Assembly: GCA_050261415.1 (NCBI GenBank) | Contig: JBLNDG010000159.1 | Span: 1 to 11,237, forward strand | Reading direction: 5' to 3' | Origin: JBLNDG01 sp050261415 | GTDB lineage: Bacteria > Bacillota > Clostridia > Lutisporales > Lutisporaceae | DNA length: 11,237 nt | Shown: positions 7,182-11,237 of the stretch, in pieces | How the letters are laid out: every line of letters begins with the position of its first letter | Numbering within the stretch: position 1 is the stretch's first letter | Translations under genes and position numbers: made by a program | The notes under the pieces: model-generated | What the model was told of the DNA's origin: nothing | Seen by the model: the letters and a program-made list of their open reading frames with translations, nothing else | Databases searched by the model: none

Positions 7182-9263
7182 TTATACGGCGGCTTCCTGA
7201 AAACTTTCTTTATATTGCAGCAAGTATAAATCATAGTACATGCCTTTCTTATCAAGGAGTTCCCGGTGTGTACCTATTTCCCTGATTTTCCCCTTGTGCA
7301 GTACTATTATCTTGTTTGAATGCTGTATGGTGGAAAGCCTGTGCGCAATTACTATTGTTGTCCTGTCTTTTATCACTTTGTTTATGGCATCTTGAATCAG
7401 TATTTCTGTTTCCGTGTCAATATTTGAAGTTGCTTCATCAAGTATCAGTATCGAAGGGTCAAAGACCAGCGCCCTTGCAAAAGCCAGCAGCTGCCTTTGA
7501 CCTGACGAGAAGGTTGCACCTCTTTCCATGACTTCCTCATCATATTTTGCAGGAAGCTTTTCTATAAACTTATCCGCATTTACAAAGTTTGAAACCTTTT
7601 TTACATGTTCTTCATCAATACTTTCTTCATTCAATCTTATATTGGACTTAATGTCTCCAGAGAAAAGGAAAACATCCTGCAATACTGTTCCAATCTGGGA
7701 CCTTAGCTCGTATTTGTCAATTTCCTTAATATTTTTTCCATCAATAAGTATTTCGCCCTTCTGTATATCATAAAGCCTTCCTATAAGGCTTATTATTGAA
7801 GTCTTTCCTGCACCGGTAGCTCCGACAAAAGCCGCAGTCTCGCCTGCATTTATCTTGAAGCTCACATTCCTGAGAACCCAGTTTTCACCTTCATAAGCAA
7901 ACCAGACATTTTTGAATTCGATATCTCCCTTGAGCCTGCCGATTGATACAGGCTTTTCGATGTTCTGAATTGTTTCTTTCCGGTCTAAAAGCAGGAATAT
8001 TCTTTCCGAGGATGCCATAGCAGACTGCAAAATATTGAACTTTTCCGTAAGGTCATTAATCGGCTGGAAGAACTGGTCAATATAGTTGACAAAGGCAAAA
8101 AGCACTCCGAAGTGCAAGACTCCTGAAAGAACCCGGGCGCTTCCATACCAGATAAGCATGGAAAGGGCCAGTGAATACAGCAAATCCATTGAAGGCCTGA
8201 AAACTGCAAAGACAAGCAGCTCCCTCATGCTTGCTTCCCTGTGTTCCTTGTTTATACCTTCAAATTCATTATATTTACGTGCTTCCTTGTTGAAAATTTG
8301 TATAATTCTCATTCCTGAAATATTTTCGCTAAGAGTGGCGTTTATTTTTGCAAGCTTTACTCTGGTTTGTCTGTATGCATTCCTTGCCTGTATCCTGAAA
8401 ATAGAAGCGGATAAGACAATGAGAGGTATAATTGTGAAGCTTATCAGGGCGACCCGGGCGTTCATCTTCAGCATTATTACAATTATACCGCCGAGCATCA
8501 GCACATCCTTGAACAGATTTACAAGTACTGCGGTATACATTTCATTCAGGTTTTCCATATCGTTCGTGACCCTGGTAACAAGCCTCCCTACAGGGTTCTT
8601 ATCAAAGAACGAGAGAGAGAGTCTCTGTACATGTGAATAAAGCTCCTGCCGCATATTGTATATTATTTTTTGCCCGGTATAATTTAATATATAAACTTGA
8701 ATATAGTTAAGTAAAAATCCTCCTGTTATTGTAGCCAGGAAAATAAGTGCAATCCTTCTTATGCCGTCCTTATCGGGCTTTCTGAAGGCTCTGTAGTCTG
8801 CCTTGCTCAAAAGCTCGCCGTAATAAGTGCTGCTTCCTGTTGAGATTTCATAACCGCTGTCTTTTTTTACAGCAGTCAGCTTCTTTAAAGAACTATCCTC
8901 CATAACACCATTAATAAGATAATAAGCATCCTTTACCTTGACAATCTGATAGCTTTCACCGCCTTGCCGAGGGCTTGGAAGTAAAGTTTCCCTGACATAA
9001 TACCTGCCATTATGTTCTACATTCGGATAAGGCGGTTTTTCTGCGAATGCTTCCATAGGAGTACTTGAAGCCGATATATGGCTGTCAATGGCGACCTTTA
9101 TAAGGTAAGGCCTTGCCAGATCAGTGCCGGTAATAAGCACAAGCAGGAATATACACAGTATAAGCAATCCGGCAAATGGTTTTGCATATTTCAACAGCCT
9201 TTTCATAAGCTTAATATCAAATGCTTTTCCCAAAGCTTCTTCTTCCCTGAAATTATTACTCAT
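7182..9263 (-). CDS. ABC exporter half-transporter, BmrD-like subunit with extracytoplasmic insert
   Basis: This 693-residue type IV (ABCB-like) half-transporter has six membrane helices followed by an ATPase domain. TM1 is near 31-56. An unusually long segment of about 110 residues (about 61-168, polar and Tyr-rich) comes before TM2 near 169-194 and should lie outside the membrane, as in BmrD. NBD motifs are Walker A GATGAGKTS (481-489, K487), Q-loop Q529, signature FSSGQ (585-589) instead of LSGGQ, Walker B ILILD (605-609) followed by catalytic E610, D-loop SNID, and switch H641. The Walker B Glu is intact but the signature is non-standard, the mirror of its partner. ATG, first base 9263, follows GGGGTG. 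The gene starts 25 bases after the other subunit ends, so the two are co-transcribed. The likely role is drug or lipid export; the substrate is unknown. B. subtilis BmrD is of similar size (about 673). Confidence 0.93.
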   Translation of the reverse strand: MSNNFREEEALGKAFDIKLMKRLLKYAKPFAGLLILCIFLLVLITGTDLARPYLIKVAIDSHISASSTPMEAFAEKPPYPNVEHNGRYYVRETLLPSPRQGGESYQIVKVKDAYYLINGVMEDSSLKKLTAVKKDSGYEISTGSSTYYGELLSKADYRAFRKPDKDGIRRIALIFLATITGGFLLNYIQVYILNYTGQKIIYNMRQELYSHVQRLSLSFFDKNPVGRLVTRVTNDMENLNEMYTAVLVNLFKDVLMLGGIIVIMLKMNARVALISFTIIPLIVLSASIFRIQARNAYRQTRVKLAKINATLSENISGMRIIQIFNKEARKYNEFEGINKEHREASMRELLVFAVFRPSMDLLYSLALSMLIWYGSARVLSGVLHFGVLFAFVNYIDQFFQPINDLTEKFNILQSAMASSERIFLLLDRKETIQNIEKPVSIGRLKGDIEFKNVWFAYEGENWVLRNVSFKINAGETAAFVGATGAGKTSIISLIGRLYDIQKGEILIDGKNIKEIDKYELRSQIGTVLQDVFLFSGDIKSNIRLNEESIDEEHVKKVSNFVNADKFIEKLPAKYDEEVMERGATFSSGQRQLLAFARALVFDPSILILDEATSNIDTETEILIQDAINKVIKDRTTIVIAHRLSTIQHSNKIIVLHKGKIREIGTHRELLDKKGMYYDLYLLQYKESFQEAAV

Positions 9264-9288
9264 TATAACACCCCAAAATCAATATAAT

Positions 9289-11040
9289 TTAAGCTTCCTG
9301 CTCGAGCTTTTCTTCAAGCAGCTGCTTTTCATAAATACTGTTATATAGTCCGTTCAAATTGACAAGTTCTTCATGAGTACCTCTTTCAGCTATTTTGCCC
9401 TCGTCCAGGACGATGATTTCGTCAGCATCCTTAATAGTGGATATTCTATGGGCTATTATTATTGAGGTCTTGCTTTCCATTACCTGTTTCAGACCTTCAA
9501 GTATCTTTTCTTCAGTTTTTGTGTCTACTGCTGATAAAGCATCATCAAGTATAACTATCTTCGGATTTTTTGCAATTGCACGTGCGATGGATACTCTCTG
9601 CTTCTGCCCGCCGGAGAGGGTAACACCTCTTTCACCCAGGATGGTATCGAATTTTTCAGGGAATTCCATAATATTGTCATAGACTTGTGCCAGCTTGGCT
9701 GAGTTCTCCACTTCGGACATATTCATTGATGTATCGGAAAAGGCAATGTTATCCCTTATGGTAGTTGAGAAAAGGAAATTATCCTGGGGAACATAGCCGA
9801 TATTTTTTCTAAGCTCTTTTAGGGGTATATCGTTAATATCCATACCGCCAATGAAAAGCTCCCCTTTTTCTACGTTATAAAGCCTCATAATAAGGTTTAC
9901 CAGAGTTGTTTTTCCGCTTCCTGTCCGTCCTATAACAGCAAGGCTTCTACCCTCTTCAACCTTGAGATTTATCTCTTCGAGGGCAGGTAGTTTGGCACCG
10001 GGGTAAGTAAAGGTGAGGTTTTTAAATTCAATGGAGGGTTTATAATCATTTACTTCCAATACAGCTTCATCATCAAATATATCAGGCTCCGTATCAAGTA
10101 TCTCGTTTATCCTTTTCATTGATGCGGCTCCCCTTTGGAGTATGTTTACAACCCATCCAAGAGCCATCATCGGCCATGTAAGTAAACCCAGGTATGATAT
10201 GAAGGATACAAATTTTCCCAGAGAGATTTCATCATCTATTACCATGCTGCCTCCATAATAAAGAGCCAGGAGGAAGCTCAGGGATCCGATGAAGGCCACC
10301 ATTGGAAACATCAGTCCCCAAACTTTAATAAGCTGCATGTTCTTATCCACATAATTGTTGTTGTATTTTGAGAACTGTTCAATTTCCTTGTCTTCCTGAA
10401 CAAAAGACTTTATAACCCTGATACCCGAGAAGCTTTCCTGCACCCTGTCCGTAAGCTCTGAAAAGGCTTCCTGTACACTCTTGAACCGGTGCTGGACCAT
10501 TCTCCCGAATGATACCATTACAATTGCTATTACCGGGAGCGGAATAAGCGCCATTGATGTAAGGCGTATATCTATAGTTGTAAGCATTATGAGAACGGTT
10601 GATGTGGTAAGAAAAACCGCATCCGTTATCATAACTATACCTTGACCGAATGCCATTCTGATTGCAGAAATATCATTGGTTGCATGAGCCATGAGGTCTC
10701 CGGTTTTATGGTTATTGTAAAAGTTGGGGGCTAAAAGCTCCAAATGAGAAAAAAACTTGTTTCTGAGCCAATATTCCAAGTTTCTTGCAGAGCCCATGAC
10801 AAGCATTCTCCATATATACCTGCAAACAGCTATGCATAGTGCCAGGGCCATAATATAGGATATATAAATATAAATTTGCCGCATCGTCAAATCGCCGCTG
10901 CCAAGCTCATCAGTGATACGCCCGAGTATTTTTGGAGTAATAAGCTGCAGTGCATCAACAAAAACAAGCACCAGAATACCCCAGAAATATTTCCATTTAT
11001 ACTCTCTGAGAAACTCCTTCAAATAAACAAAAGTGTTCAT
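9289..11040 (-). CDS. ABC exporter half-transporter, BmrC-like subunit with degenerate Walker B
   Basis: From the preferred start this is a 583-residue type IV half-transporter. It has six membrane helices with short loops (roughly 15-40, 58-83, 135-158, 160-182, 243-268 and 278-302), then an ATPase domain. NBD motifs are Walker A GRTGSGKTT (371-379, K377), Q-loop Q419, canonical signature LSGGQ (475-479), Walker B IVILD (495-499) followed by D500 where Glu is usual, and switch H531. Asp for Glu makes one of the two shared ATP sites catalytically weak, as in BmrC and other heterodimeric exporters. An upstream in-frame ATG at 11064 is 8 codons earlier, but AGGAGG lies between the two, so ATG at 11040 is the start. 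It is the first gene of a two-gene operon with the BmrD-like subunit, which supplies the other half-sites. Substrate is unknown. Confidence 0.93.
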   Translation of the reverse strand: MNTFVYLKEFLREYKWKYFWGILVLVFVDALQLITPKILGRITDELGSGDLTMRQIYIYISYIMALALCIAVCRYIWRMLVMGSARNLEYWLRNKFFSHLELLAPNFYNNHKTGDLMAHATNDISAIRMAFGQGIVMITDAVFLTTSTVLIMLTTIDIRLTSMALIPLPVIAIVMVSFGRMVQHRFKSVQEAFSELTDRVQESFSGIRVIKSFVQEDKEIEQFSKYNNNYVDKNMQLIKVWGLMFPMVAFIGSLSFLLALYYGGSMVIDDEISLGKFVSFISYLGLLTWPMMALGWVVNILQRGAASMKRINEILDTEPDIFDDEAVLEVNDYKPSIEFKNLTFTYPGAKLPALEEINLKVEEGRSLAVIGRTGSGKTTLVNLIMRLYNVEKGELFIGGMDINDIPLKELRKNIGYVPQDNFLFSTTIRDNIAFSDTSMNMSEVENSAKLAQVYDNIMEFPEKFDTILGERGVTLSGGQKQRVSIARAIAKNPKIVILDDALSAVDTKTEEKILEGLKQVMESKTSIIIAHRISTIKDADEIIVLDEGKIAERGTHEELVNLNGLYNSIYEKQLLEEKLEQEA

Positions 11041-11045
11041 ATATT

Positions 11046-11051
11046 CCTCCT
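11046..11051 (-). promoter_or_regulatory. Ribosome binding site that sets the start of the BmrC-like subunit
   Basis: On the - strand AGGAGG stands 5 bases before the ATG whose first base is 11040. The longer reading from the ATG at 11064 would translate through this perfect site and has no comparable site of its own, so the shorter protein is preferred. Confidence 0.85.
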
Positions 11052-11072
11052 GAAAAGTAGTCATACACTAAA

Positions 11073-11101
11073 ATCTTACATCTAAACAGAGGTCTTTACA
11101 A
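11073..11101 (-). promoter_or_regulatory. Candidate weak promoter for the ABC operon
   Basis: On the - strand TTGTAA (11101-11096) is followed by 17 bases and TAAGAT (11078-11073). Each element matches the sigma-A consensus at 4 of 6 positions, so this is weak. The spacing and the predicted leader of about 25-30 bases before the start at 11040 are reasonable. A better -35 (TTGACG near 11128-11123) has no -10 at the right distance. Confidence 0.3.
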
Positions 11102-11237
11102 GCACAGATATTTAAAGATAGCGTCAATTTACTGTAGGGAAAAGAAGAATAAACAACATCCTAGAATTGAGGAGATGTAATTATCCCGGTCACGCCCTTG
11201 ACAACAAGCATCCCCCATATGATTTGTCAGCCTAGCA
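11102..11237. other. Non-coding tail of the window, no gene recognised
   Basis: Upstream of the ABC operon I see no ORF with a ribosome binding site on either strand. On the + strand GAGGAG (11170-11175) runs into an ATG followed at once by TAA. A frame open from 11122 to 11235 has no start. The region may hold regulatory sequence for the ABC operon or for a gene beyond the edge. Confidence 0.4.

Noticed and set aside
8086..8640. A 184-codon open frame on the + strand inside the BmrD-like gene
   Set aside because: It lies antisense to conserved transporter sequence. Its hydrophobic look follows from the complementary strand of a membrane-protein gene.
11202..11213. CTTGACAACAAG mini-hairpin near the window end as a terminator
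   Set aside because: The stem is only 4 base pairs (CTTG/CAAG) with no T-run on either strand.
11122..11235. A + strand frame with a peptide ending YPGHALDNKHPPYDLSA, briefly considered as a gene remnant
   Set aside because: It is 37 codons, has no start codon with a ribosome binding site, and I recognise no family. Chance openness is more likely.

Overview
The window is AT-rich, with many ATA, AGA and AGG codons, TTG as well as ATG starts, and strong purine-rich Shine-Dalgarno sequences. RNase HIII, a Bmr-type heterodimeric ABC exporter and a UPF0182 membrane protein occur together. This points to a Gram-positive Firmicute, most likely a Clostridia member near Ruminiclostridium/Acetivibrio; the taxon is inferred from style, not from a database match. 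It reads as ordinary chromosome. I see no integrase, transposase, phage gene, CRISPR array, tRNA or rRNA.

Layout on the + strand: (1) the last 42 codons of a gene that resembles the end of a GAF domain, followed by a modest hairpin terminator. (2) A clean sigma-A-type promoter driving a monocistronic 943-residue UPF0182 membrane protein, closed by a strong hairpin terminator. (3) A probable three-gene operon: a soluble PAS-HisKA-HATPase-REC hybrid kinase with a C-terminal Hpt-like domain, a stand-alone CheY-like receiver, and RNase HIII (rnhC). A sequence resembling a sigma-H promoter lies upstream of the kinase. (4) A 154-base gap with a heptamer tandem repeat and nested inverted repeats, then a DJ-1/PfpI-family gene.

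On the - strand, convergent with the DJ-1 gene and separated from it by only 6 bases, are two ABC half-transporters transcribed from about 11.1 kb down to 7.18 kb. Their nucleotide-binding motifs are degenerate in a complementary way, and the second subunit carries an extracytoplasmic insertion between its first two membrane segments. Together they predict one BmrCD-like heterodimeric multidrug exporter.

Two starts are moved from the longest possible ORF because the Shine-Dalgarno lies inside or against the longer version: the hybrid kinase (TTG at 3215) and the first ABC subunit (ATG whose first base is 11040). I found no convincing wholly new system. The points most worth a second look are the phosphorelay operon with its possible sigma-H promoter, the function-unknown UPF0182 protein, and the structured repeat at 6488-6559.
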